From JANPLD01 sp964445765 (GTDB lineage: Bacteria > Pseudomonadota > Alphaproteobacteria > Rickettsiales > UBA8987): DNA of 64,000 nucleotides. Where the stretch lies: positions 248,001 through 312,000 of the forward strand of contig CAYULD010000003.1 in the NCBI GenBank assembly GCA_964445765.1. The letters run 5' to 3'. The translations under genes were made by a program, and so were the position numbers. Of this stretch, positions 24,684 through 34,095 are shown one piece after another (position 1 is the first letter of the stretch; each line of letters starts with the position of its first letter). The notes under the pieces were generated by a model, which had not been told where the DNA came from, did no database searches, and saw only the letters and a program-made list of their open reading frames with translations.

Positions 24684-27600
24684 TTATGTCGTTTTATCTT
24701 TAATTTCCAGCAGGGCTTTTTTGAGCTCAGTAATTCTGGTTTTTAAGTTAATCCAATTTTGATTAGCGATAACAAATTTAGTTCCATCTTTAATTTTATA
24801 TTTTATTGGGTCTTTTGAAATTAAGCCAATTAAAGCATCTGGGTTGCTAAACATATTATTATAAAAACTTATAACTGCACCCTTTTCACCAACATCTATT
24901 TTTTCAATACCAATTGATTTACAGGTTAATTTTATCTTCAAGGTATCAAGCAAGTTTTCAACTTCAGTTGGTAATTTGCCAAATCTATCAACTAATTCTG
25001 CACCGAAAGATTCAATTTCTTCATCATTAGATAAATTGCCAAGCCTGCGATATAAGCCCATTCTTAAATCAGAATTGCTAACATAATCTTCTGGGATTAA
25101 AATAGAAACGCCAAGATTTAATTTAACGGTATAATTTTCAATATTAGTTGAATTATTATTTTGTGTTTTAGCTTGAGATTTAAGGTTTTCAATGGCTTCT
25201 TGTAACATATTTTGATATAACTCAACGCCAACTTCTTTTATATTGCCTGATTGCTCATCACCAAGCAGATTGCCAAAACCACGAATATCCATATCATAGC
25301 TTGCTAAGGTGAAGCCCGCCCCTAAAGTATCAAGTTTTTGTAGAACTTCTAAGCGTTTTTCAGCGTTTTTTGTAAGGGTTTTTCTTGTAGGTAACATCAT
25401 ATAGGCATAAGCCCTAATTTTGCCCCTGCCAACACGCCCCCTTAATTGATATAATTGTGCAAGACCAAACATATCCGCACGATAAATTATTATGGTGTTA
25501 GCAGTTGGAACATCAAGCCCTGATTCAACTATAGTGGTTGAAAGTAAAACATCAAATTTGCCATCATCAAAATCAGTCATTATAGTATCAAGTTCATCTG
25601 GCTTCATTCTGCCATGTGCGGAGACGATTTTAACTTCAGGAATAAGTGCTTTAATTTTGGGTTCAAGCTCTTCTAAATCTTTAATTCTTGGCACGACAAA
25701 ATAAGATTTTCCAGCTCTGTAATGCTCTTTTAATATTGCTTCCCTGATGGTTATTTCATCAAATGGCATAACGAAAGTTCTAACCGCAAGCCTATCAACT
25801 GGTGGGGTTGCTATCAAAGATAAATCTCTAATACCTGCAAGGGAGAGTTGAAGCGTGCGTGGGATAGGCGTTGCAGTAAGCGTTAAAACATGGGTATCAC
25901 CACGAAATTTTTTTAATTTTTCTTTCTGAGCAACGCCAAATCTCTGCTCTTCATCAATAATTAAAAGGCTTAAATTGTTAAACTCAAGTTTATCTGCAAG
26001 AAGGGCGTGCGTGCCGATAATAATATCAACTTCACCGTTTTTAATTGCATCTCTAGTTTTCTTAGCTTCAGTGGCGGTAACCATTCTAGAAAGCTGTTTG
26101 ATTCTAATTCCGGTATGAGAAAATCTCTCAATAAAATTATTGAAATGTTGACGGCAAAGCAAGGTAGTTGGCGATATAACTGCAACTTGGCGGTTTTCTT
26201 GGTTAAGAATATTATTTTGAACAATTGCAAAAGCCGCCCTGAGTGCAACTTCAGTTTTACCAAAGCCAACATCACCGCAAATAAGCCTATCCATTGGCTT
26301 GCCTGAGGATATATCATTCATTACATCTTCAATGGCAGAAAGCTGATCATCAGTTTCAGTATAAGGAAATCTCGCTGAAAATTCTTGATATAAAGGTGTT
26401 TGCCAATCATAGGCGATAATTTCCTCAAGCTCCCTCTTTGCGGCAATTTCTAGTAAGTCGGTTGCAATTTTAAGAATACGATTTTTAACCCTTGCGGTTC
26501 TTTCTTGCCAATTTAGACTGCCAAGTTTATCAAGCTCAACATTTTCACCATCAGAGCCATAACGGCTTATCATCTCAACATTTTCAACTGGAACATAAAA
26601 TTTATCACCATCACGATATTCAAGCAGAATAAAATCGTGCAGAATATTTTTAACGGTAATAGTTTCTAAGCCAATAAATTTACCAATGCCGTGCTCTTTA
26701 TGAACAACTAATTCACCGCTGTTAAGGGTGGCGGCTTCCTTAATGAAATCTTCAGCTTTTTTGCCTCTATTTCTAGGTTTGCGATAAATTCTTTCACCTA
26801 ATAAATCAGCCTCAGAAATTATTTTTATCTCATTGGTTTCAAAGCCGTGATCAATATTAATTAGTGCTAGGGCAATTTTATTTTTTGTTATTAATGCTTG
26901 TTCTTGCTCAAAATTTTCAATGTTAATTGAATATATTTCATTTTCATCAAGCATTGCTTTGAGGCGGTTTCTAGAGCCTTCACTGACGCAAGCTATTATG
27001 GTTTTCTTTTTATTTTGTTTGTTTAAGAAGTTTTCCGCAAGCTCATCTTGCAATAAATTTATAGGAGTTTTATTAAAAATTTTTGATTCAGAAAAATAAT
27101 TTTTTATTGGCTTAAAATTATAATTATTTTCTTGGTTATCTGGGTTTAGAGATGAAAATTGAATTATAGTTTTGTTTTGCTCAATTTTTGGTAAATCATT
27201 TATCAAATATAATTGCTCCGGTGGAAGAATTGCAGTTTCAATATCAGAATATTTGCCAGATTTAGAATAAATTTGCCTTGCTTCATAGGCATCTTTAATT
27301 TGTGATTTTCTTTCTAAAAAAACATTTTCAAAATCATTTTCAAAGGTAAATATTGCATCAGGGCAGTAATCAAAAATATTAGAGAGTTTTTCATAAAAAA
27401 GCGGTAAATAATTTTCCATACCTGCATATTTTCTGCCATCTGAAATTGCTTCAAATAATGGGCTTTTTTGAGATATTTCTATCTTAAAATTATCAATAAA
27501 ATTTCGCTTAAAATTATTAATATATTTTTCTTGCAGAAGCACCTCTGAGGCGGGAATAAGCTCAAAATAATCACAAGAAGATGTGGTGATTTGGGTAAGT

Positions 27601-28181
27601 GGATCATATTTTTTTATAGATTCCAACTCATCGCCAAAAAAATCAAGCCTAAAGCCATATTCATAAGCAGGTGGAAAAATATCTATAATGCTTCCTCTAA
27701 CGCTAAATTCTCCGTGATCACTGGCACTTGCAACATTAATATAGCTGTTATCAACTAGAAATTTTGTAAGTTTATCTCTTTTAATTACATCACCTTTTTT
27801 AATTGATAAGCAGGCATTTTTGATAATTTCTGCTGGCACTAATTTTTGAATAAAAGCATTAGCCGTTGTTAACAAAATTTGTTTGGGTTTTAAGCCTTTT
27901 TCTGAGATATAAGCTAAGGTTTTAAGCCTTATACTTGAGATTTCTGAATTGGGAGAAATTTTATCATAAGGGTTGGTATCCCAAGCGGGAAGTTCAAAAA
28001 TCTCAGCATCTTTAATTAAGAATTTTAATAGGGATTCTGCCTTTTCTAAGTAAGCATCATTTTTGCAAATATGAACTATTGGCTTATTATATTTATGCAG
28101 CAAATTTGCAATTATTATAGCTTCTGAGCCACTAGGCAAGCCATAAAAACTATTTTTATTGTTTATGTTTAGATTTATCAC
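24684..28181 (-). CDS. mfd: transcription-repair coupling factor Mfd
   Basis: DNA translocase that removes stalled RNA polymerase and recruits UvrA to template-strand damage. Order in the 1165 residues: UvrB-like N-terminal modules (1-350), the RNA-polymerase-interacting domain (about 485-560, GELVVHKEHGIGKFIGLE), then the RecG-like motor with Walker A GDVGFGKT at 636-643 and the DEEQ box in LLIIDEEQRFGV. The later ATPIPRTLQLSL, QLRGRVGRG (motif VI) and C-terminal TRCF domain (DYVSNSDLRMGLYRRL) are all present. Length is normal. Confidence 0.96.
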   Translation of the reverse strand: MINLNINNKNSFYGLPSGSEAIIIANLLHKYNKPIVHICKNDAYLEKAESLLKFLIKDAEIFELPAWDTNPYDKISPNSEISSIRLKTLAYISEKGLKPKQILLTTANAFIQKLVPAEIIKNACLSIKKGDVIKRDKLTKFLVDNSYINVASASDHGEFSVRGSIIDIFPPAYEYGFRLDFFGDELESIKKYDPLTQITTSSCDYFELIPASEVLLQEKYINNFKRNFIDNFKIEISQKSPLFEAISDGRKYAGMENYLPLFYEKLSNIFDYCPDAIFTFENDFENVFLERKSQIKDAYEARQIYSKSGKYSDIETAILPPEQLYLINDLPKIEQNKTIIQFSSLNPDNQENNYNFKPIKNYFSESKIFNKTPINLLQDELAENFLNKQNKKKTIIACVSEGSRNRLKAMLDENEIYSINIENFEQEQALITKNKIALALINIDHGFETNEIKIISEADLLGERIYRKPRNRGKKAEDFIKEAATLNSGELVVHKEHGIGKFIGLETITVKNILHDFILLEYRDGDKFYVPVENVEMISRYGSDGENVELDKLGSLNWQERTARVKNRILKIATDLLEIAAKRELEEIIAYDWQTPLYQEFSARFPYTETDDQLSAIEDVMNDISSGKPMDRLICGDVGFGKTEVALRAAFAIVQNNILNQENRQVAVISPTTLLCRQHFNNFIERFSHTGIRIKQLSRMVTATEAKKTRDAIKNGEVDIIIGTHALLADKLEFNNLSLLIIDEEQRFGVAQKEKLKKFRGDTHVLTLTATPIPRTLQLSLAGIRDLSLIATPPVDRLAVRTFVMPFDEITIREAILKEHYRAGKSYFVVPRIKDLEELEPKIKALIPEVKIVSAHGRMKPDELDTIMTDFDDGKFDVLLSTTIVESGLDVPTANTIIIYRADMFGLAQLYQLRGRVGRGKIRAYAYMMLPTRKTLTKNAEKRLEVLQKLDTLGAGFTLASYDMDIRGFGNLLGDEQSGNIKEVGVELYQNMLQEAIENLKSQAKTQNNNSTNIENYTVKLNLGVSILIPEDYVSNSDLRMGLYRRLGNLSNDEEIESFGAELVDRFGKLPTEVENLLDTLKIKLTCKSIGIEKIDVGEKGAVISFYNNMFSNPDALIGLISKDPIKYKIKDGTKFVIANQNWINLKTRITELKKALLEIKDKTT

Positions 28182-28250
28182 TAATTCAGATATTAATTTC
28201 TTGCTTTTGTTAAGCTAATTATTTATAAGCTGAAAAATCGCAAGCAATTT

Positions 28251-29162
28251 ATGAAAAATTATCATTTCAGTCATAAACATCTTACCGATACCAAAAACCT
28301 CTCTAAAGAAGATATTGAACATATTTTATCTCTCGCAGAAAATTATGTTAAAAACTCTAATTATCCGCAGAAATTAAAGGGTAAAACCTTAATTAATTTA
28401 TTCTTTGAAAATTCTACTAGAACAAGAACTTCTTTTGAACTAGCGGGCAAAAGGCTTGGTGTTGATGTGATTAATATGGATGTTGAGACATCTTCCGCAA
28501 AAAAGGGTGAAACTATAATTGATACTGCCCTCACCTTAAACGCAATGAAGGCTGACTATATAGTGGTTAGGCATTCTGAAAGTGGTGTGCCGGAGCTTTT
28601 ATCCCGCAAAGTGAATTGTAGCGTTATAAATGCTGGTGATGGCTGGAATTCTCACCCCACACAAGCATTGCTTGATGCTCTAACTATAAAAAGAAGGCTT
28701 GGTAAATTTGAGGGGCTAAATATTTTAATATCAGGCGATATTCTACATAGCAGGGTTGCGAGATCTAATATTGATACGCTAAATAAATTAGGTGCCAAGA
28801 TAAGGGTTTGTGCGCCAAAAACTTTGCTTCCAAAAGGAATAGAAAAACTTAATGTTGAAGTTTTCTCTGATATGGATTTAGCCGTGCAGAATGTTGATAT
28901 AATAATGATGTTGCGACTTCAAAAAGAGAGGATGAAAGGTGGGTTCTTTCCATCTGAGAGAGAATATTTTTACTATTTCGGCTTGGATAGAAGAAAGCTA
29001 AATAAGGCAAAGCCTTCAGTTTTGGTAATGCACCCGGGGCCTATAAATCGTGGGCTAGAGATTGATTCTGAAATTGCTGATGATATAAATAAAAGTTTGA
29101 TTTTAGACCAAGTTGAAATGGGTGTTGCGGTGCGTCAAGCGGTGCTTGAGGCTTTGAATTAA
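28251..29162 (+). CDS. pyrB: aspartate carbamoyltransferase catalytic subunit
   Basis: Second step of pyrimidine synthesis. Carbamoyl-phosphate site FFENSTRTRTSFELAGKRLG, HSESGVPELL, GDGWNSHPTQALLDALT and the C-terminal MHPGPINRGLEI are intact. Length 303. Thirteen bp upstream of the dihydroorotase-like gene. No regulatory subunit pyrI in the window. In related proteobacteria this PyrB type assembles with the inactive dihydroorotase-like partner. Confidence 0.96.
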   Translation: MKNYHFSHKHLTDTKNLSKEDIEHILSLAENYVKNSNYPQKLKGKTLINLFFENSTRTRTSFELAGKRLGVDVINMDVETSSAKKGETIIDTALTLNAMKADYIVVRHSESGVPELLSRKVNCSVINAGDGWNSHPTQALLDALTIKRRLGKFEGLNILISGDILHSRVARSNIDTLNKLGAKIRVCAPKTLLPKGIEKLNVEVFSDMDLAVQNVDIIMMLRLQKERMKGGFFPSEREYFYYFGLDRRKLNKAKPSVLVMHPGPINRGLEIDSEIADDINKSLILDQVEMGVAVRQAVLEALN

Positions 29163-29174
29163 TTATTTTTAAGA

Positions 29175-30521
29175 ATGGAATTAGAAAATAAAAATTTTTA
29201 CGAAAGAATATCAATTAAAGAAAATAGCAATATAATTTTTGATAATGCTAACATCATTGATGTTGAAAATAATAGGGTTTTCAAAGGGCAAGTAATGGTT
29301 TCAAATGGCTTGATAAGTGAGGTTATTGATTTATCAAAACAAAATAAACTTGAAAATATTTCTAATACAAAAATTATAGATTGCAAAAATATGCATCTAG
29401 CCCCAGCTGTTATAGATGCCGCTGTTCATATTGGTGAGCCGGGTGGGGATTATAAGGAAAGCCTGTATTTAGCCTCAAGAAGTGCAGTTGCAGGGGGTGT
29501 TGCAACTATTAATATAATGCCTGATACTAAGCCGGTTATTGATACAACTGCTTTATATGAATTCCTCAAAAATCGTGCTTTAGAAAAATCTTTTTGTGAT
29601 ATTACAATATTTGGCTCAATTACCAAAAATCTTGAGGGAAAAGAATTAAGCGAGATGGGGCTTCTTAAAAAAGCTGGTATAAAAGGTGTTTCAGATTGCG
29701 GAAATTCTATTTTTGATAGTTTGGTTTTCAAAAGAGCCTGTGAATATGCTAGTAATTTTGATTTAACAATATCGCATCAACCAAGTGATAAATTTTTATC
29801 AGAAAACGGGGTTTTATCTGATGGTTTTAACTCAACAACTCTTGGGGTGCAGGGCGTTCCAGATATTGCGGAAAAGATAGGTTTAGAAAGGGATTTAGCA
29901 ATAGTTGAATATTGTAATGTGAAATATCATTGCTTAAATATCTCTACTAAAAAAGCACTAGAAACCTTAAAAAATGGCAAGGGTAGGGGGCTTAATGTTA
30001 GCTCTTCAACCACGCCAGAATATTTTTCTTTCACTGATGATGAGGCAAGAGAATATAGAACTTTTGCAAAGTTAAATCCGCCATTAAGATGTGCAGAAGA
30101 TAAATTAGCAATAATTGATGGGCTTAAAAATGGTGTGATAGATTTTATATCTTCAAACCATAGCCCAAGATCAGTTGATCAAAAAAGATTGCCATTACAA
30201 TCAGCGGAATTTGGTGTTGTTGGGCTTGAAACATTGCTTTCAGCAACTTACACAAAGTTAAATGAAGCAGGTTTTTTACTGCCAGAAATATTTAGGCTAT
30301 TAAGCCTAAAGCCTGCGGAATATCTTGGTTTGAAAGAAAAGGGGCTAATCAAAAAAGGCTATAATGCAGATGTTATTTTGGTGGATTTTTCAAAGGAATT
30401 TATTGTTAACCCTTTACAATTTGCTGGAAAAGCTGTTAATAGTTTATATGATGGTGCAAAACTTAAGGGAGAAGTTATTAAAACTTTCGTTTCTGGTGAA
30501 TTAGTATATGAAAAAAATTAG
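29175..30521 (+). CDS. pyrX: dihydroorotase-like protein lacking metal ligands (PyrX type)
   Basis: Amidohydrolase-fold protein of 448 residues, clearly of the dihydroorotase family, but the active site is degraded. The DxHxH metal motif reads DAAVHIGEPG (first His lost, the Arg of HLREPG replaced by Gly). The His of the usual HVST segment is Asn (LNISTKKA), and the catalytic Asp of TDHAPH is Asn (SSNHSPRS). This matches the noncatalytic partner encoded beside pyrB in many alphaproteobacteria and pseudomonads, where it stabilises PyrB. A true pyrC must then lie elsewhere. It overlaps the next gene by 14 bp. Confidence 0.85.
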   Translation: MELENKNFYERISIKENSNIIFDNANIIDVENNRVFKGQVMVSNGLISEVIDLSKQNKLENISNTKIIDCKNMHLAPAVIDAAVHIGEPGGDYKESLYLASRSAVAGGVATINIMPDTKPVIDTTALYEFLKNRALEKSFCDITIFGSITKNLEGKELSEMGLLKKAGIKGVSDCGNSIFDSLVFKRACEYASNFDLTISHQPSDKFLSENGVLSDGFNSTTLGVQGVPDIAEKIGLERDLAIVEYCNVKYHCLNISTKKALETLKNGKGRGLNVSSSTTPEYFSFTDDEAREYRTFAKLNPPLRCAEDKLAIIDGLKNGVIDFISSNHSPRSVDQKRLPLQSAEFGVVGLETLLSATYTKLNEAGFLLPEIFRLLSLKPAEYLGLKEKGLIKKGYNADVILVDFSKEFIVNPLQFAGKAVNSLYDGAKLKGEVIKTFVSGELVYEKN

Positions 30522-33024
30522 TAAAAAAACTATTCTTTTATCTTCCTGCTTAATTGTTGGCTTCAGCGTTTATGCTTTGGCACAGCCAGCTTCTATGCAA
30601 CCTAATTACAGAGCGATGGAAGTTTATGTTCCAATAAATGGGAAAGAAATTTTTACTCCTGCAACACCTATTTATGAAGGTAATATTGCTGAAAAAATAG
30701 AATATAAAATTAATGATCAAGGATATGGCGTTGCACCAACAATGCCTGTTGAAGCCATAAAAGTTATTAGAAGTGAAAAGCCGAAAACTGAGACTAAAAG
30801 AAAATATTTTCTTGATGAAAAGCAGGTTCCTTTGAGCCCAAATAGCCCTGTTCCGCCTTCTATGAGGATAAAGCGTGGAAATGCATCTTTTAATAAGGTT
30901 GATAATTTAGAAATAAAAATACAGGATGAGGTTTTGTTATCTTCTAATTCAGAAGAGATTTTTTCAGATTCTAAAAACAATTCAAATCAGAATGATTCAT
31001 CGGAAAATATTGGCTTAAATTTTGAAGTTGAAACTAACGAAATAGAAATAAAAAAAAAAACAACTGATGCGGAAATAAAAAAAAAATCTAATTTAGATAA
31101 TTCTTCTAGTTTTATAAAAAATATCTTCTTTCAGGGCAATTTATTAGAAAATTTACCCAAAATAGAAGTTGCCTCAGCGGATGAAAATTTTGTTTTAGCT
31201 CAAGTTATTAACCTTAGGGAAGAGCTTGAAAATTCTAGGGGTTTACAGCCACAAAGTCTTTCTAATAATCTAAATAGAAGGCAAATTAATAACACGCCTA
31301 GAAGAACTTCTGCTAATGATCCTACCTCAAGAAATTGGAAGCCAATTCAGCCTTCTGGAAACAGGGGGGGGGTTGCAAATGTTGTACCGCAAAGTAATGA
31401 TATTAGCGTTAATGTTAAGCCAATAACCATAAATAATAATGCGACGGAAGTAGAAAAAGAGCCATTAAACAATGGCTTGATGGAAATGGAAAATGTTATT
31501 GTTGAAGATAAAAAAATTATGCCTTCAACCGAAAACCAAATTTTACCTATTGAAACCCAGCCTGAAATTAAAGAAGAAAATCTTGAAGTTAGAAGGCCTG
31601 TAAATAAGAATATTCCAAACTTTCAAGCTACTCAGCCAGAAAATAACTTGAGCAATGCAAAAGTTAGTCAGCCACAAAATATTTCTTTAGTTGCACCAAA
31701 TTTAAAGTTTGAAAATAGCTTTATGAATGTTGGAAATTCTGGAATTAACGGTGTTATGGAAGAATATTTAAGTAAGGCATATATTGAAAACCCTCAATTA
31801 AAAGCATTAAGAAACGCCATTAAGGCCTCTGATGAGGCTATGCCACAAGCAATTTCAGGCTTTTTGCCAAGGGTTGATTTGAATTTTTCTGAAGCGGTAA
31901 CCAATGGAAGTGATGGCACTAACCAAGCTGAAACTTTTACTCCAAGCTCTCAATCATTAGATGTTAGGCAAAATTTATTTGCTGGTTTGCAATCAATTTA
32001 TCAAATTAAATCTGCCAAAGATAGAATAATTTCAGCAAGATTTGAGCTTAAAAATGAAGAGCAGAATTTTTTAAGACAAGCCGTTGAAACTTATGTAAAT
32101 TTAATTTTTGCAAAAAAAGTTTTATCTCTTAACCAAAAAAACGAAAAAGTTTTAAGTGATCAGGTAAAATCAACTAGGGATAGATTTGTTATCGGTGATG
32201 CTACTAGAACAGATGTTGCACAATCTGAGGCAAGGCTTGCAAATGCCGTTTCTAGCAGAATTACCGCTGAAAATGAATTTGTTAATGCGAAATCTCAATT
32301 TAGAAGAATTTTTTTAGTTGATGCCCCTGAAAATTTATCAATGCCAACTAAACTACCGAATATTCCAGCGAATTTAGATGAAGCATTAAACACCGCAATT
32401 AATAAGAATCCAGAAATTCAGCGTAATTTATATGCTAAAAATCAAAGGGTTAATGAAATTGAAGTGCAGAGATCACAATTATTCCCTCAGTTAGATTTAA
32501 CTGGCTCAATTTCAAAGCGAGAGGCTGTAAATAGTAATAATTTATTTAATAATGAGCAAGAATCTATTGGCTTAAATTTAAGGGTTCCGCTTTATGATTC
32601 TGGCGTTGCGTTTTCTAGAACTAGAGAGGCAAAAGATAGAAAAAACCAGAGCGAATTTGAATATCAAAATTCTGTTATCACTACTAGGGATACAGTTATT
32701 AGAGCTTGGCAAGCCCTTGCCACTGCAACATTAAATATTGAGGCAACTAAGGCTTCCATATTAGCGGCGGAATATGCTATAGATGGCGTAAGGGAAGAGC
32801 AAAAAGAAGGGCAGAGAACAGTTTTTGATGTATTGCTTGCTGAGCAAGATAGGTTCAACGCAGAAGTTGCCCACGCAAGGGCTATCAGAGATAGCATTCT
32901 TGCTGTTTATAACTTAAAGGCAGCGGTTGGCCAGCTTAACCCATCAGAGCTTAATCTTGCGGTTTCAGAATATAACCCTGAAGAGCATTACGAGAAAACT
33001 AAATTAAAATTTATTGGTTTTTAA
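30508..33024 (+). CDS. TolC-family outer-membrane efflux protein with long N-terminal extension
   Basis: The C-terminal part, from about residue 412 (EEYLSKAYIENPQLKALRNA), is a TolC/OEP domain with the two expected repeats: PQAISGFLPRVDLNFS, FVIGDATRTDVAQSEARLANA, LFPQLDLTGSISKRE, EEQKEGQRTVFDVLLAEQD. It would form the outer-membrane channel for type I secretion or efflux. A signal peptide (about 1-25, ending ALA) is followed by nearly 390 residues of Asn/Glu-rich, low-complexity sequence that TolC proteins normally lack. Homopolymers A11 (31050), A10 (31077) and G9 (31364) lie in that extension, before the channel domain. The start overlaps pyrX, so translation may be coupled. No membrane-fusion or ABC partner is adjacent. 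Confidence 0.85.
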   Translation: MKKISKKTILLSSCLIVGFSVYALAQPASMQPNYRAMEVYVPINGKEIFTPATPIYEGNIAEKIEYKINDQGYGVAPTMPVEAIKVIRSEKPKTETKRKYFLDEKQVPLSPNSPVPPSMRIKRGNASFNKVDNLEIKIQDEVLLSSNSEEIFSDSKNNSNQNDSSENIGLNFEVETNEIEIKKKTTDAEIKKKSNLDNSSSFIKNIFFQGNLLENLPKIEVASADENFVLAQVINLREELENSRGLQPQSLSNNLNRRQINNTPRRTSANDPTSRNWKPIQPSGNRGGVANVVPQSNDISVNVKPITINNNATEVEKEPLNNGLMEMENVIVEDKKIMPSTENQILPIETQPEIKEENLEVRRPVNKNIPNFQATQPENNLSNAKVSQPQNISLVAPNLKFENSFMNVGNSGINGVMEEYLSKAYIENPQLKALRNAIKASDEAMPQAISGFLPRVDLNFSEAVTNGSDGTNQAETFTPSSQSLDVRQNLFAGLQSIYQIKSAKDRIISARFELKNEEQNFLRQAVETYVNLIFAKKVLSLNQKNEKVLSDQVKSTRDRFVIGDATRTDVAQSEARLANAVSSRITAENEFVNAKSQFRRIFLVDAPENLSMPTKLPNIPANLDEALNTAINKNPEIQRNLYAKNQRVNEIEVQRSQLFPQLDLTGSISKREAVNSNNLFNNEQESIGLNLRVPLYDSGVAFSRTREAKDRKNQSEFEYQNSVITTRDTVIRAWQALATATLNIEATKASILAAEYAIDGVREEQKEGQRTVFDVLLAEQDRFNAEVAHARAIRDSILAVYNLKAAVGQLNPSELNLAVSEYNPEEHYEKTKLKFIGF
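31050..31086. repeat. two long poly-A tracts in the TolC-family gene
   Basis: A11 at 31050-31060 and A10 at 31077-31086, separated by 16 bases, encode two EIKKK stretches. Runs of this length are prone to replication and transcription slippage. Loss or gain of one base here would truncate the protein before its channel domain. Confidence 0.7.
31364..31372. repeat. poly-G tract (G9) inside the TolC-family gene
   Basis: Nine consecutive G residues encode Arg-Gly-Gly-Val at about residues 286-289. Such a run is very unlikely by chance in DNA this AT-rich. It is the typical contingency-locus sequence of phase-variable surface-protein genes. In this window the gene is in frame. Confidence 0.75.
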
Positions 33025-33072
33025 GTTTCTTTTTGCTATCATAAATAACTTAAATTTTAACTATTATTATTG

Positions 33073-33768
33073 ATGTTTAATGATCTCAACATAAAAAGGG
33101 AGCAACTGCCAAACACTATCCCAATATTCCCACTTACAGGGGCTTTGCTGTTGCCGGGTGTTGAATTACCCCTTAATATTTTTGAGCCAAAATACATAAA
33201 AATGGTTGATGATGCTTTATCAGAAAAGCGTTTAATCGGAATTATTCAGCCAAATAATAGTTTGTTTTCAAAATTATCTAAAGCAAAAGGGCTTTATAAA
33301 TATGGCTGTGCCGGCAAAATTAGGGCTTTTAATGAAACAGATGATGGTAGATATTTAATTGTTCTTTCAGGTATTTCTCGTTTTGAGATTGGTGAGGAAA
33401 TACCAACAATTAGGGGCTATCGCAGGTTTAGAGTTAAATGGGAAGAATTTGCTGATGATTTTAACTATCGTGATGAGTGGCAAAATTTTGAAATTGAATC
33501 TGGCAGAAAAGTTTTGTTTGAGAAAGTAGATGCTTATCTTTCAAAAGGAAATCATAATGCATCACTTGCAAGCATTAGCAGTTTTAATAATGTTGATGAT
33601 GGCTTTATAATTGATTTTTTAGCTTCATATTTGCCTTTTAGCTCAGAAGAAAAACAATTATTTTTAGAGTGTAAAACACTACAAGAGAGAGCTAAAGAAA
33701 TGTTTAAGGTTCTTGGTATTGCTGAGGCGGAAGCGAAATTCGGTAACCTAAATAAAACTATTCACTAA
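33073..33768 (+). CDS. LON-substrate-binding-domain protein
   Basis: A protein of about 231 residues equivalent to the N-terminal substrate-recognition domain of Lon protease without the ATPase or protease parts. Signature: TIPIFPLTGALLLPGVELPLNIFEPKYIKMVDDAL near the start, later GCAGKIRAF and GISRFEIGEE. Such stand-alone proteins are common in alphaproteobacteria and their function is unproven. A TTG three bases upstream is an alternative start; the ATG is preferred. Confidence 0.88.
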   Translation: MFNDLNIKREQLPNTIPIFPLTGALLLPGVELPLNIFEPKYIKMVDDALSEKRLIGIIQPNNSLFSKLSKAKGLYKYGCAGKIRAFNETDDGRYLIVLSGISRFEIGEEIPTIRGYRRFRVKWEEFADDFNYRDEWQNFEIESGRKVLFEKVDAYLSKGNHNASLASISSFNNVDDGFIIDFLASYLPFSSEEKQLFLECKTLQERAKEMFKVLGIAEAEAKFGNLNKTIH

Positions 33769-33771
33769 AGT

Positions 33772-33829
33772 ATGTCATATTGAGCGTAGCGAAATATCTA
33801 AAGATCCTTCGCTTCGCTCAGGATGACAT
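33772..33829. repeat. dispersed palindromic repeat, copy 3
   Basis: Compact, nearly complete hairpin: ATGTCATATTGAGCG...CGCTCAGGATGACAT, with GCGAAATATCT and AGATCCTTCGC as inner arms. It lies directly after the LON-domain gene, where it could act as a transcript-end hairpin, though no T tract follows. Confidence 0.7.
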
Positions 33830-33894
33830 AGAATAAGTCAAAATAATTTACTACAAAACAAATTTTATAAACCTTTACTAACAATGCCTAATAT

Positions 33895-34083
33895 ATGAAT
33901 TTACCAATTTTTTTACTTGCTGGCGTGTTTATGATTTTAACTTTATTCACCTGCACATTAGGCATTGTTCTAATGGCAACAGGTGGTGAGAAGAATAAAA
34001 AATATGGCACAAGCCTTATGGCTGCAAGGGTTGGTTTGCAAGGTATTTCACTAGCACTAGTTGCGTTAGCTTTCTTAGTTTAG
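33895..34083 (+). CDS. HIG1-domain / twin-transmembrane small protein
   Basis: A 62-residue inner-membrane protein with two hydrophobic helices (about 3-29 and 43-62) around a polar loop, GGEKNKKYGTSLMAARVGLQG. The RxxxQ-type end of this loop and the GGExN turn match the HIG1 domain, known in mitochondria for assisting cytochrome c oxidase assembly and found as a short twin-TM protein in alphaproteobacteria. Thirteen bp upstream of rsmG. Confidence 0.75.
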   Translation: MNLPIFLLAGVFMILTLFTCTLGIVLMATGGEKNKKYGTSLMAARVGLQGISLALVALAFLV

Positions 34084-34095
34084 TTTTAGGTTATA

